Assembly (NCBI GenBank): GCA_049724395.1
Contig: JAUGWO010000020.1
Location: 116,078-180,077, forward strand
Source of the DNA: Spongospora subterranea f. sp. subterranea
Taxonomy: Eukaryota > Endomyxa: Phytomyxea > Phytomyxea > Plasmodiophorida
Length of the DNA: 64,000 nucleotides
Direction of reading: 5' to 3'
The notes under the pieces were generated by a model, which saw only the letters and a list, made by a program, of their open reading frames with translations, searched no databases and was not told the DNA's origin. A program made the translations under genes and the position numbers. Below, piece after piece: positions 1 through 11,318 of the stretch (its first letter is position 1; the number at the start of each line of letters is the position of its first letter).

Positions 1-1
1 G

Positions 2-175
2 AACCTCATAGTGTCGACGATTGACGACCGCGCAAAAGTGGTTCAGCTTCAACACGATGCCGACCAACAGATACAGTATAACCTCTGGAGCATCTGCAGC
101 GACATGGGATTACTTCATCGCCGTGATACGGGAGAATTTCTCAATACATCGTCCCACAATCAGATCTCAATATGA
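2..175 (+). CDS. Partial 3' end of an unassigned gene
   Basis: An open frame enters from the left window edge and ends at TGA after 57 codons. It reads like real protein (charged, containing DRAKVVQLQHDADQQ and SDMGLLHRRDTGEF) and not like random translation. It could be a last exon or an internal exon whose donor is near its end. No family is recognised. The following kilobase holds no frame I can support, so it is probably the tail of a separate gene lying mostly outside the window. The overlapping 75-aa frame starting at base 21 looks like a shadow. Confidence 0.35.
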   Translation, partial: NLIVSTIDDRAKVVQLQHDADQQIQYNLWSICSDMGLLHRRDTGEFLNTSSHNQISI

Positions 176-1190
176 AATCCTTGCCACCTTTCTCTCTCAT
201 CATAAAAAAAAACTCTCCGATGACGGGTTCATTCATCTGTTGAAATAGGTTACTCTTTTTGTTCCTCCTCAAAATGCGCTTTGATTTTCAGTGCTCGTCC
301 ACGAGTGAGTAATGTCAAACTCCAACATACAAGGAAGGAAAGCCAATCTTCGGCGCCCATAGACCGATTGAAACAGTCCAAATCTCCTACCAGTAATTTT
401 GTTGGTGTTTTAATTGCGTTGGAGTGGTGTTGTAATCTAAGGAAGACTTAGGCTCCGACGTCAATGTGATTAGCGCGACGCGAACTGGGGTTGTTGTAAA
501 ATATGCTTTTCTGCCCGAGTTTGCGGGTTCGTCAGTGGTTTCAAGTGGTATTTGACACGCTTACAACCGTGTTTCAAACAAGATTACTAAAGTGCATCCT
601 GCATCAGCAAGAACATGTTTTCCTTCTAGGACAATTGTGCAAACGTTCTTGCCAAAATCCGAGGATTTGAAAACGGATTTATCAATTGCCAAATCCAGGA
701 CGGAAACCGTACGAGAAAATGCAACATTTGAACCAAAGTCAATTTGAGCGTTGATAGCAGGATATCATTCTCGCCTGGCTCTGGGATGCGACTGTCTTGT
801 TGATTTTTGCGGGAACGTCAGTCATTTTTCCTAATTCAACTTCAATCGTCTAATCTGTCCGGCAGAAAAGACTATAATGAATAATTTTCTGTTTAACGCA
901 TTCTATAGCGTCGAAAATATTAGGAGCCAATCTCTCCGTTTGTCGCAATAGCGTTGGCCGATATTCAAAGTCCGACGGCGTCGGACCAAGGCCTTGCTCA
1001 GGTAACTGTCGGCAATATCTTCCCCTTCATGAGCTGCTGAGCGACCGATTGCGCCCCAGCTGTATCGCCGGGCTAGCAAAGCCCATAGCAGCACCGAGCG
1101 TTCTTAACCACAGCCGGTCAATTTCACAATCACTCTTCCGGGGTTGAACGATATTCTTCACACCCTTTGTTGTTACACTCTGTGATAAGA
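176..1190. other. Intergenic or unresolved, no supported gene
   Basis: About 1 kb without a convincing frame on either strand. It may hold 5' exons and the promoter of the CW-domain gene to its right, but I could not chain exons with confidence. Confidence 0.4.
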
Positions 1191-1193
1191 TAT

Positions 1194-2226
1194 CGTGTCT
1201 ACACTGTGGCTGCAGTTGATTCCAACACTCCCCATATCGTGTTTGGTGACGCGGCGACAGTCGCTGATCGAATCGTCTCCCACTGGGTCTCGCTGCAAAA
1301 ACGAGTACGCGCTGCCGTTACGCAGTGCCATTGAGAAACGAATTCGGATCCGAGTCGATTGCAGTCAATCAGAGAGGGGTTTAGGCACTGGGGAATGTGC
1401 CACATTACCAGTTAATTTCAAATCAACTCATAATGGTAATTGGTGGACACAAGTAGGATCGATCAACTGGATTCGTTGTTGGAACCGGCGCGGGACTGAT
1501 CCGAACTTGCAGGGCCGACGATCGACGACCGGGATGTCGCATATATCTACGGAAGGTGGGGCGATCCGGTGGCTGGATGTTGCGCCCAGAGCCGTCGCGA
1601 GAGTTTGACTCCGGTTCGGCGTCTTCTGCTCCGGACGAAACAACAAGAGTTGATTCAGGTTCCATCGTTCAATTATACGAATTTGTCAAAGCTATGCCAA
1701 ATTGCGGAATCAGAAAACGTATGTTTTGAGGTATCAGGGAATCGATATTAATTTCTTGGCGGTATAGGAGCATGAAGCTGTTTCGGACTCTGTATACAAG
1801 GCTCGTCATCGGCCTTTGGAGCTTGTGGAACAAGAGGAACGGCGTCAGATGGTGCCGAATCAGCTAGACAAGTGGGCTGTATGCGAAAACGATCGCTGTA
1901 GAAAATGGCGTCGAATTTCTTCCGATCTCAACGTGGAGGCATCTGATATAGATTATTACTGTGGAAATCTTCCATCCCCGAATGCACAGGTAGCCATTTC
2001 CTGTCCCGATAATATCGCTTTGTCTCATACTTTTGTGAAGGAATGTGCAGTCATTGACGACTGGATAACAGAGTGCCTTGGGTCGGCTTTGGCGCAACGC
2101 TGCGCCGACCTTGGGGTACATAGTGTTGATGGAATTTTAAACCACCCCAAATTAATTCAACGTTTAAATGCCATTGGTGTTTATTACGAACCCAATACTT
2201 TGGCGCTTCGATTGTTCGAACCCTGA
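1194..2226 (+). CDS. CW-type zinc finger protein (5' end unresolved)
   Basis: The two best exons are 1513-1718 and 1768-2226, joined in phase across a 49-nt intron that starts GTATGT and ends TATAG. The second exon carries a CW domain: WAVCENDRCRKWRRI, then cysteines in YYCGNLPS and AISCPD, giving the four-cysteine pattern with the invariant first tryptophan. CW domains read methylated histone H3 lysine 4, so a chromatin role is inferred. Upstream, a segment reading VAAVDSNTPHIVFGDAATV near 1200-1310 may be an earlier exon. A donor GTAATT near 1435 would join in phase to the acceptor before 1513. The C-terminal ~90 residues after the CW domain are unassigned. The true start codon is not established. 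Confidence 0.65.
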
Positions 2227-2702
2227 CCCTTTCCCTGATTTATCGATAATTATCATATATACTATGGCTACATTTACCCATCGCAAAATTTGACGGAGTC
2301 TATGAACGACTTGCACGTAATCTCATCCATAGACGACTTGTTGAACACTAAGGATGATCGTAATCATATTATCAATTGCAACTCAAGAAGTTTTCGAATA
2401 ACGACCTTGCTCTGACGTTTTGGAATTTGCCGATATTGAGTTGAATTGTTACTAAGTTGAACTGCGTTTTAACGCTCTACAGGTCTACTGTACCACAGCA
2501 ATAGCAAATCAGGGGAGGTCGAATCAAATCGCAAACTCGCCCCCTTCGGCAGATGCATTATCGGTAACCGCAGACTGCCCTGTATTGAGGTGAATCAACG
2601 GTTTCAAATGAACAACTTTATCGAACGGATTAATCGATTGGGACAAGGGTTGTGCCCAACAAGATATTTATCGATAGCGTCTTGATTCACGAACCTTGTC
2701 AA
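2227..2702. other. Intergenic, putative promoter of the NIPA gene
   Basis: About 475 bases between the stop of the CW gene and the transporter start, with no supported frame. It presumably contains the 3' UTR of one gene and the promoter of the next. No clear regulatory motif stands out. Confidence 0.4.
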
Positions 2703-4075
2703 ATGGTATCGGGTGACGTTGTTGGCGGTTTCCCTCACGATGAGATGGTCGGCATTGCCTGCGCCTTGATCGGCAACGTCCTGGACAATACCGGGGTCTG
2801 TATTCAGAAACTCTCCCACAATCGCAGCGAACAAATCGGTGGATCTTATTGGAAAGAGCCCCGATGGATGATCGGGATCATCTTATATTTGTCGGGGACT
2901 GTGCTCAACGGAGCTGGTTTGGGTCTCGCTCCCCAATCCATCGTGGCCGTACTAGGTCCATTGGTTCTTGTTGTGAATGTGATCAAGTAAGATGATGGCG
3001 AGCGTCATCGTCTGTTCGTGTTCTGATAACCCGATTACAGTTCAGTTGTGGTTCTCCACGAGCGAATAACAGTCAAGATCTGTATCGGGACGTCAGTGAT
3101 CATGATCGGTTCCGCATTGGCCGTTGTTTCAGGTCCAACAACATCACAGCGGTTTATCACCTTAAAATCTGAGTCAGCTCATGCAGGGAGTCGTTCCCGT
3201 GAACAACCTCTATTTCGATCCAGCGATCTTCGGGACCATTTCTTCTCGCCAACGTTCCTGGTCTACTTCATCTCCCTTATCTCAATAATGGTATCCATCC
3301 GACTCCCTGTGCCCCTGTCGTCATCCAGATCGCCCATCGCCTCCTGTTTAGGTCTACCTGTATTTCGGCGTCATCCTCAAGGACAGATTCCTCAACAGAC
3401 ACGTCGTGGCCAGGGACGCGATAGCCAATCTGGACGACGAATCTGATCATCTCGAGACAGGGTCCGGTACGACGTGTGATCACCCTCTCGTTGATCGACC
3501 TCTCGACCATCACTATTGGGCGTTCACCGTCGATTCCTCCACCGAGTCCGTTCGCTTGGGCCTAGTCTACCCGGTCCTGGCCGCCTGTTTCGCCTCGCTA
3601 ACTTCCCTCGTCTGGAAGTGCACGATCGAACTGGTTCGCGGATTACAAAATGTCGCCATCGCCAACCTGACGGGATATCGTCTTTGCCGTCGATTGTTCA
3701 GGTGAAATCCAGCCTGAAGGGCTATCCCGCATTCACCGAGCTGTGGATATATTTGCTGATCATGGCGCTACCCGTTCTTGGATTTAGCCAGATCCACATG
3801 CTGAATCTGGCCATGCAGCGGTTCAATCAGCTGTTCGTGATTCCGTCGTTCGTGGTGACGGCCGAAACCCTGAATATTGTCGGTGGCGGTGTGTTCTTTC
3901 AAGGTGCTCATTGGGTAAACTGGAACAAGGGGACATTTGACGATTGACCGAGTCGGCAGAGTTCTCATCGTTCGGATGGCTTCAGACGGCCAAATTCGTG
4001 ACCGCGTTATTGATCACATTCGCAGGAATCTATATTTTGGCGACAGGTATTATTTCACACGAACAGATTCATTAA
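2703..4075 (+). CDS. NIPA-family magnesium transporter
   Basis: Five exons fit together in phase: 2703-2986, 3041-3290, 3352-3651, 3702-3914 and 3962-4075, giving 386 residues. The protein matches the NIPA/DUF803 plan of about nine membrane helices. Helix 1 is IACALIGNVLDNTGVCIQK; then come WMIGIILYLSGTVLNGAG, LAPQSIVAVLGPLVLVVNV, VKICIGTSVIMIGSALAVV, a hydrophilic loop, LVYPVLAACFASLTSLVW, and a last helix ending ITFAGIYILATG. NIPA proteins move Mg2+ across plasma or endosomal membranes. Start at 2703 is the first in-frame ATG before helix 1; length is near the usual 330-400. The last acceptor (…GCAGAG) is the least certain junction. All other introns are 50-61 nt. Confidence 0.9.
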
Positions 4076-4339
4076 TTGGTGATGTGTTAGAACCCAATAA
4101 ACGGGCTATTGATATGTAGGTCAACGACAGGTACTGACAGTAAACCCAGATCGGCCAGTAAATCCATCACCTCGATGATATCGTCAATATCAACCAGAAC
4201 GTATTGATCTAGGGCGATAAACTAAACTGTCAATAAATATCATTTGATAATCATCAAACACCTCTGAAGATCGACAAACTTCATTGACCTATGAAAGGTG
4301 TTCTCTTTATAGTCATTATGGGTTTTCAAGCGCTCATCG

Positions 4340-5980
4340 ACGATTGATAAGGGATGATATCTTGATCTATTCACAGGATCTAGTGGAACACGAAGCTCAT
4401 GTCAAGGTGGTTTTACAACGGTTGTCGCGAAAAGAAGTTGTTTGCCAAGCTCGAGAAACGCGCTTTTGGGGTTGTAAATGTTGTTGTCGCATCTCCTGGA
4501 TGGTGAGTTGTAGTTGTTGAACGAGAGACGGCGGGTTCGAAGTTTGCCGGAATACGATCCGAATCAAGATTCATTATCAGATCGTATAATTAGTCGCCAA
4601 TACACATATCCTTAGTCTCTTTCCTCCTTCTAGTCTCTTTCCTCCGTCCTTATCGTAACACTTATTGTACGATCCTCCATGAATTTTGATTCTGATCCTC
4701 GTCTTCCGGCTTCGAACCCGCCGACCCTACTTTCGTTCAACAAAAATACAACACACCATCCAGGAGATGCGGCAGCAGCAATTACAACTCCAGGACAACG
4801 GTACATCCTTCTTGGTCAGCTCGTACAGTGGCGCTGCGTATTGGGAGTATCGAGAGATGAAGTCGCGATATAAATTTAGCGAATCCTAAGAAGCATTGAA
4901 TTCCTTTGACGGACGACGGTGCTTTGCCACGATGTAATATTGGAGGATTTTCCTGGGTCCATTTCAATTCCTTGCGGGCTGATGATGTAACCCAGAAATC
5001 CACACGTTGAACTCCAAAAGCGCATTTCTCGAGCTTGGCAAACAACTTCTTTAGCGCAACCGTTGTAAAACCACCTTGACATGAGCTTCGTGTTCCACTA
5101 GATCCTGTGAATAAATCAAGATATAATCCAGGTATACAACCACGAATTTTCCCAGGCAGTCCTGGAACGTCTCGTTCATAAATCTTTTGAAACGAGGCTG
5201 GAGCAACCTTGAGACCAAATGGCATAACTTGATATTCAAAGTGACCGTACTTGCTGTTGAACGCCGTTTTCCATTCATATTTTGGTCTGATCCTCACCAG
5301 GTTGTACGCGCCGCGCAGGTCAATCTTCGTGTAGCATTTGGCGATCGCGAGTTGTTGTAAAATGTCGTCGACTAGAGGTAGTGGATATGGTTCTGGCTTC
5401 GTGATGTTGTTGAGTGACCCGTAATCGACACACAATCTTAGCGAACCATCCTTCTTTTTAAAAAGAGGAATCGGCCCTCCGAGCGGGGACTGAAAATTCC
5501 TGATAAAACCTCGCTCCAGATTATCTTGGATGTAGGATTGTAGAAAGGGGTTCTCTTTTGCTGATGGGGAATAGCAGGGTCTGTAAGAAGGAGTTCCTGC
5601 ATGTTCTTCCAGATTGATAACACAGTCGACACCTGGTTGATGTTGGTGGTAGTGTTTCTGCACCTTCCTGGGAGAAAACGTCTGCGAAATCTGAATACTG
5701 AGTCGGAAGTTTAACACGTTCGTGACACGTCTCGGTTTCACCGACTATTATGGCAGGGGAACCAACTTCATCTAGTTGTGTTGCGGCGGATTCCTTGCAC
5801 GATTCACAGATCGGGTCGCAGAAGGGGTCAGATTCAGTTGGCGAGGACGGTCGGGATCATTGATAAGACGTCGTGAGTGAGTCGGGAAGCGGTGTCGCCG
5901 ATGAGTGCTGCCGATGAGTAGGCGATCAGTGATTTCGAGCATCCTCGGTGGTGACGCTGCGATGTTGATCAAGGAAGGAC
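4340..5980. mobile_element. Ty3/gypsy LTR-retrotransposon fossils in head-to-head arrangement
   Basis: The minus strand from about 5740 to 4780 shows a Ty3/gypsy reverse transcriptase (LCVDYGSLNNITKP, YTKIDLRGAYNLVRI, MPFGLKVAPASFQ). A short plus-strand RT piece lies at about 4360-4470. Between them, an N-terminal Gag-like stretch (EMRQQQLQLQD) at about 4680-4800 is matched by a diverged inverted copy at about 4472-4580. The whole forms a loose palindrome centred near 4630, with a small tandem TAGTCTCTTTCCTCC repeat at the centre. The copies are broken many times, internally shortened and diverged from each other by perhaps a quarter of positions, so they are old. Confidence 0.8.
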
Positions 5981-6492
5981 CATAGGACAGTAGAAGCGCG
6001 CTTTCGATTGGACTTTACACGAGTTTCAAAGACGAAGTTCACGATGTTGACTTATTGTAAACTAGAGATCAAAGGGTGTTTTAGCCAGTTTCCTGCATCC
6101 AATCCATAAACGATTATTTACTGGCGAATCGAATCGCAATTCTGCCCGTAATCTTCACATTTATCACTCCTTCGTATCGGCCCCCAAACAACACAGCAAC
6201 TCCTAGCGATGAACGGGGAATCGCTCGATCTCAAACCAAACCGAACACTGGATCCATCGTCAGCTCGATTGTTCAGTGGCCCCCCAGTTGTAGCGCCATT
6301 TCGGCAATGGAGCAACAGCACACGGCAGGGTCCATACCTGGGTCGTTCGGGCCCGCGAACGGCCCCATATGCGGATTGGGAAAAATCCCAGAAGCGAATG
6401 GTTAAGGCCGGCGGGGATATCCGACTCCCTTTTGATTTTGAGCGCGGCGTTCACGGAACTGAAATCTGAGTTCGGACTTGGGTGATTTGGAA
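5981..6492. promoter_or_regulatory. Intergenic, presumed PP2C promoter region
   Basis: About 500 bases between the retroelement fossil and the PP2C start codon. No conserved frame and no recognisable motif is visible. A promoter is inferred from position only. Confidence 0.3.
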
Positions 6493-7703
6493 ATGTCGGA
6501 CGCGACAAGGAAGCGCGTCGGGTCGCCCATCACCGATCTCCCCGCATCCAAGCGAACGGCGCCCGCGATCGATATCGTCTCGGGAGCGGCGTCCGATCCG
6601 GGCAAGAAGAAGTTCTACGAGGATCGGCACGTGATCGGCGGCGATAATCGCCTGTTCGCCGTATTCGATGGGCACGGCGGCGACGAGGTGTCGGAATATC
6701 TGCGGGCCAATGTCGTCGACTGTTTCAACAGAGAGACCGACCGATGCGGCGATATGAAATCGGCACTGACCGCCTGTTTCAAGGCGCTCGATGACGACGT
6801 AATCGCCCACTCACGAATCGTTTTCCAGCGCGTTTTTGTGTTTCGCCGTTGTTGGGTTGTTTGTCGAGGTTTTAACCGCCTCAATCGAATGCAGGTCCTA
6901 ACGAATGTGACTGCCGAAAGCGGGAGCTGTGCTGTCCTATCAGCGTTGGAGGGTGATGTTGTGTGGACCGCCAATATCGGAGATTGTCGAGTAATCAAAC
7001 TTTGTTTACAAATGTCCAAAAACCATTTTGTTTGCCGATTATTTGATTTCTGTTTGTTTCGCGGCGAATTCACTCTAAACTAGTTTGTTTTTTAGGCGAT
7101 ATTGGCCAGGAAATCATCCCCCGAAGCCGACTCTTATCGCGCCGTCGTAATTTCTGTTTTCGCCCGGGAAATTTCGTGGGTTTTGATTTGTTGGTTGTTC
7201 CCAGCCACTTTCGAAAATCCACATGCCGATCTACGCGGCCGAATCCGCAAGGATCCGTTCCGCCGGTGGATTTGTCGAGGATGGGCGTGTGAACGGGCGT
7301 CTGGAAGTGTCGAGGGCGTTCGGCGATCGCCCATTCAAACGCTGCGGGGTGGTCGCTACACCATGTATTGTTCTCATTGTGTTCGTTTTTCTTCCTGTTT
7401 TGTTGATGTTTATGTTTTTATGTTGTTGGCGATTCCTGTGTAGATATATCGCACTTCACATATAGGTCGGGATCGGATGGATTTATGGTGCTGGCATGTG
7501 ATGGATTATGGGTCGTCATGGAGGCCCAGGCCGTTGTCGATTTCGTTGCCGACAGGATCGCGGCGCCGAGAGAGGAGATCGAGTCCGACAAGCAGGGCGA
7601 TAATCTGGCCAGAAATATTGCCAGACAACTGCTGACCTATGCCGTGGTCGAACGATACGCCAAAGACAACGTCACTATCATTGTAGTCATATTCGACAAA
7701 TAA
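6493..7703 (+). CDS. PP2C-type protein serine/threonine phosphatase
   Basis: Exons are 6493-~6831, 6895-6990, 7096-7146, 7205-7364 and 7444-7703, about 301 residues, close to small ILKAP/PPM1-type enzymes. Metal-binding motifs of the PPM fold are present in order: YEDRHVI, LFAVFDGHGGDEVSEYL, AESGSCAVL, NIGDCRAIL, ESARIRSAGGFVEDGRVNG, LEVSRAFGDRPFK, FMVLACDGLW and a final KDNVTIIVV. The aspartates of EDR, DGHGG, ACDG and KDN are the Mn/Mg ligands. The first donor is ambiguous (positions 6820 or 6832 both keep the frame). Others are firm; two donors read GTAATC/GTAATT. The enzyme removes phosphate from Ser/Thr of unidentified targets. Confidence 0.93.
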
Positions 7704-8110
7704 ACCCAGATAATGTAAAATCCCCCAGAATTGAGTAATTTGGTTTTTTGTTCATCAGTTATCAGAAACAAAAAAAATCAGTCGGCGCTGGGTCCGGTTC
7801 ACTTTGTGCAACTACGCCAACGCATACGATTGCTATGTCAACCTGAGAATAATCAAGAAAACCCCAGGGCATCGTCCCAATAGACAAGCACCGTTGGCCA
7901 TTGCCAACCAGGGTTGGCGATAAACACACTGTGAGACGAGTACACACAACCAACAGGTGGACAGTGCTCCACAGATACAGTGACCGGCAGAGAGGGTCGC
8001 GCTCCCACACCGCCCCCCCCCCCTTGGCCGGCCTGGCCCTGCTGGGCCGCTGAAAGCAATGACCAACATCGCCCACGACTGTTGACGTCCAAATGAACCT
8101 CATTCGGTGA
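7704..8110. other. Intergenic with an 11-base C run
   Basis: About 400 bases between PP2C and the cyclin gene. It contains a run of eleven C near 8012-8022 followed by a GGCCGGCCTGGCC-type GC-rich patch. No gene is seen; overlapping minus-strand frames here look like composition artefacts. Confidence 0.5.
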
Positions 8111-9072
8111 ATGGTACAGAGGACCCTATTCGAACAGACGATGGCCAAAGATACCGACGAGGTCTATCGTCTTCGGATCCAGGCCACCGCTCTAATACAA
8201 GATGTCGGTATCCGCTGTCTGTACCCAAGCTCATTTCGCCACCATCGATCCCCTCATAGTTTCACAGTACAATTTCCCCAGATGACCATCGCCACAGCTA
8301 TGACGCTGTTCCATCGATTTTTCTCCACTCAACTTTTGACTTCTCATGACGTTATGGGTCGGATTATCGGGTCCTCCAATATTCACTGGTATATCTAAAC
8401 CGGTGCTGTTAGAAATCGCTCAGACCAGCCTGTTTGTTTCTGGTAAATCCGAGGAGACGCCAAGACGTCTTCGAGATGTTCTCAATACGGTCTATCGATT
8501 TTGCCATCCGGATCTCCCACCATTACAGGTTCGCGTCTTCATGTGTTTTCAACGATCCCCCCTTAACAACGTCTCTGTTAGATTTGCGATGAATTCTGGG
8601 CGATGAAAGAACGGCTGATTGAATCTGAGCGTCAATTTCTACGCGTCATTGGGTTCGATTTCGCGGTCACACATCCGCATTCATTCGCCCTACATTTTCT
8701 ACGCGATCTCAGGGCGAATGACGATCTGGCGAATCTGACATTCGCAATATTGAACGACTCGTTGAGGTTGCCGTTCTGTGTTCATTACGAGCCACATGTC
8801 ATCGCTTGCAGCGCTCTGTACGCCAAACCTGACCTGCTCCTCCCGTATTCGAGAGTGTATTGACCCACGTTCGCCAGATACCTGGCGACGGAACTGCTTT
8901 CGGTGCGAACGGGAGACGGCGATGAGGAATGGTGGGACCGGTTTGGAGCTCATAGAACAGGTAATCGTGTCTCTGTTGGCTGGTCATTGTCTAACTCTGA
9001 ACGCCTTGAACAGAAGTGGAGAGCATTTGTCATGCAATTTTAGATATGTACGAAAGGGCAGAAGATATATAA
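8111..9072 (+). CDS. Cyclin Q-like (FAM58-type) cyclin
   Basis: Six exons chain in phase: 8111-8207, 8268-8357, 8413-8528, 8582-8817, 8878-8960 and 9014-9072, giving 226 residues (human cyclin Q has about 248). The cyclin box is clear: TIATAMTLFHRFF, SEETPRRLRDVLN, then FWAMKERLIESERQFLRVIGF and THPHSFALHFL. The second fold continues with CSALYLATELL, EEWWDRFG and ICHAILDMY. FWxMK…LRVIGF and the WW pair resemble cyclin Q, partner and activator of CDK10, more than cyclin L or K. A second ATG at 8141 could also be used. Five introns of 53-60 nt; one donor reads GTAATC. Assignment to the cyclin superfamily is firm, to the Q subfamily moderate. Confidence 0.85.
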
Positions 9073-9157
9073 TTTCACAGAACTATTTGATTATAATTGT
9101 GCCAATATATTGCACCTAATAATGTATTTTTTTGTAATCTATCGCTGTTTTTTGCCT

Positions 9158-10211
9158 TCACCCGGATGTATAGTGTTTCTGGATCTCGTCCACGTCATCG
9201 GCGCTACCGATGAAGATCGGGCAGGTTTCGTGCAAGGACTTGGGCGTAAGATCCAAGATTCTCTTCTTCCCTGTCGTTGCCTTTCCTCCAGCTTGCTCGA
9301 CGATGAACGCCATTGGCGCCCCCTTCGTACATCAGCCGCAGTTTTCCGTTGGGGTTCTGAAGTTCGTTCAGAAAAGTTTGGCGAAAACCATCGAATACGC
9401 GTTTTACCGATTTGCTGCCGGGATACATGAAAATACCACCGTACAGAAGCGTTCGATGAATATCAGCCACCATACTACCGACATATCGTGCTGATTTCGG
9501 TTTGGCGCCATTATCGAGCCCTTTGCAGACCCGGATATAGGCGGCGGTTGGAGCGTCCCACGTCGACGCGTTCCCTTCGTTGATCGAGAAGATCTGGCCT
9601 TTGGTGGGGCATTTGATGTCCCTGTGCGTCAGAATGTATTCGCCCAACGACGGATCCAACGTGAACCCTTGAACCCCATCACCGAACGACAGCACCATCA
9701 TACTTGCCGCTCCATACAAGGCGTATCCGGCGGCGACTAGTTTGCTCCCCGGCTGGTAGACGTTCTCCATTTTCGTCGGATTCTCAGGCTCCGGATTCAT
9801 CCATATGCCGAAAATCGTACCGATCGACACATTGGCGTCAATGTTGGAGGAACCGTCCAATGGGTCGAACGCCACGAAATACTTGCCAGTGCAACTGGGG
9901 TTATATATTGGCTCATCGTTCTCCTCCGACACCATAATCGAGACCTGATTACAGAATGTGAGGGCGTCGATGAAGCTGTCGTTGGCGAACACGTCGAGTT
10001 TCTTGACGGCGTCCCCCGACGAGTTCTCGGAACCGTCCAAACCGTATAGGCGAAATATGCCGGCTTTACTGCAGGCGTTGGAGATGACTTTACAGGCCAG
10101 TTGAATCGATGAGATCAGGATGGTGAAGTCCCCGGTGGCGTTTGGATGGTGTTTCTGCGACGTTAAAATGTATCGCGACATTGTCACCGGATTGCGATGC
10201 TCTTCGGCCAT
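9158..10211 (-). CDS. Fructose-1,6-bisphosphatase, one apparent +1 discontinuity
   Basis: This enzyme hydrolyses fructose-1,6-bisphosphate to fructose-6-phosphate, the committed step of gluconeogenesis. The single exon starts at ATG 10211 and shows [23 protein letters not shown], the metal site [11 protein letters not shown], then [34 protein letters not shown] and GKLRLMYE. Directly after MYE, near 9319-9323, a run of five C (plus strand) throws the frame. The correct C-terminus continues in the next frame as [16 protein letters not shown], then [17 protein letters not shown], ending at 9158. With a run of four the enzyme would be 350 residues and complete. Either a sequencing error or a real lesion; the rest shows no decay. 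Confidence 0.93.
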
Positions 10212-10747
10212 CGTGACAACGATCAACAGAAACCCCGTTTGAACAAATGGACTCCGGTTTCACAATACGGGAGCGGTAAGTGTGGAAGGCGGCATATGTA
10301 GCGCCACACTGCCGGCCACGCCAACCCGCCACACTGAACGTGGGCGCTGTTTCGGGCACTGTTTCCACAGTGCGTGTTCGGATTGATGAAGATCACTGAA
10401 TGTGTCTGATGTGCTCATGCGCTCATCCTGGCATGAATTGTTTGAATCTGTCATCAACACCCTTTTACCAATTTCAGATACTTTACTAATTCAAAAATCG
10501 ATCGTCATGAAGCCCATCCATTGTCAATGTGGTTAATTGACCATCCATGGCCTCGAACCATACAAATCATTGCTGTTTAGCGAGGAGTTTTGACAATCAA
10601 ATTGAGCCAGAGTTTAGCGTTCTGTGAGATTCCGACACTAAAACGGATAAATTTTCGAAAATGAATTTTGCGGTATTTCCCGTGGTACAAATGGTGTGTA
10701 CAGTTAGGCGGGCTATGGGTGGATCTCCAGTTGAATGAAGAGAATCT
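10212..10747. promoter_or_regulatory. Divergent promoter between FBPase and the acidic small protein
   Basis: These 536 bases separate two divergently oriented start codons, so both promoters must lie here. Nothing resembling a coding exon or a recognised factor site is visible. Confidence 0.4.
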
Positions 10748-11299
10748 ATGGCAACCGTTATCGACCTGACCGCCGATGATCATGACCAGGGAGCCGTCAT
10801 TGTGACCGAGCCCCTTCCCGGCGAACCGATATCGGATTCGGACTCAGGTGTCGAAGAGGTTCCGCTGGCGCAGATGATCAGAAAGCGCCATCAGCATCCA
10901 TCTTCCTCGTCTGACAGCAGTTCGGATGGTGGCGCGCCATCCGAACCAGAATCTGATGAAGATGCACCAATGGTCCAGGCCCTCAAGCGCAAATACGCCG
11001 CCATCGAGAATAGGATGGCGCCACCATCAGCTGTCAACGGCATGACGGTGTCGCCAGATCGTGTCCTGTCCCCGGTGAAACATCATTTGGCGGGCATTGC
11101 CGACGAGCACGACATCATCCGGGTTTGCAACGCCATGGCCAAGACAATCCGTCCAGGGCCCATTCGCTCTAGTCAATCTGCCATCGCAGAGGCCGCTCCC
11201 CCGCCCCCACCTATCAGGGCGCCAGCAACCACAGCGCCATCGTGGGTCCCGAAACCTCAATCCAAGAAAAACCGGCTCAAGCAGTTCGCCTTGAAATAA
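10748..11299 (+). CDS. Acidic, disordered protein with SUMO-interaction-like motif
   Basis: An uninterrupted frame of 183 residues starts at a good ATG. The N-terminus reads MATVIDLTADDHD; VIDLT followed by acidic residues is the classic SUMO-interacting motif. The middle is rich in Ser, Asp and Glu (SSSSDSSSDGG, PESDEDAPM), then basic patches (RKRH, LKRKY), a proline run (PPPPP) and a basic C-terminus with PKPQSKKNRLKQ. No folded domain is recognised. Nuclear location and SUMO binding are inferences. It ends 19 bases from the stop of the convergent LRR gene. Confidence 0.7.
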   Translation: MATVIDLTADDHDQGAVIVTEPLPGEPISDSDSGVEEVPLAQMIRKRHQHPSSSSDSSSDGGAPSEPESDEDAPMVQALKRKYAAIENRMAPPSAVNGMTVSPDRVLSPVKHHLAGIADEHDIIRVCNAMAKTIRPGPIRSSQSAIAEAAPPPPPIRAPATTAPSWVPKPQSKKNRLKQFALK

Positions 11300-11318
11300 A
11301 AGTTTAGTGATATTTATC

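Noticed and set aside
4525-4550. Possible tRNA B box (GGGTTCGAAG)
   Set aside because: No cloverleaf, anticodon stem or matching A box fits; it is part of the inverted copies of the retroelement Gag start.
7762-8148. Three overlapping minus-strand frames of 78-128 codons
   Set aside because: They cross an 11-base C run, are rich in Gly/Ala/Arg from GC bias and resemble no protein.
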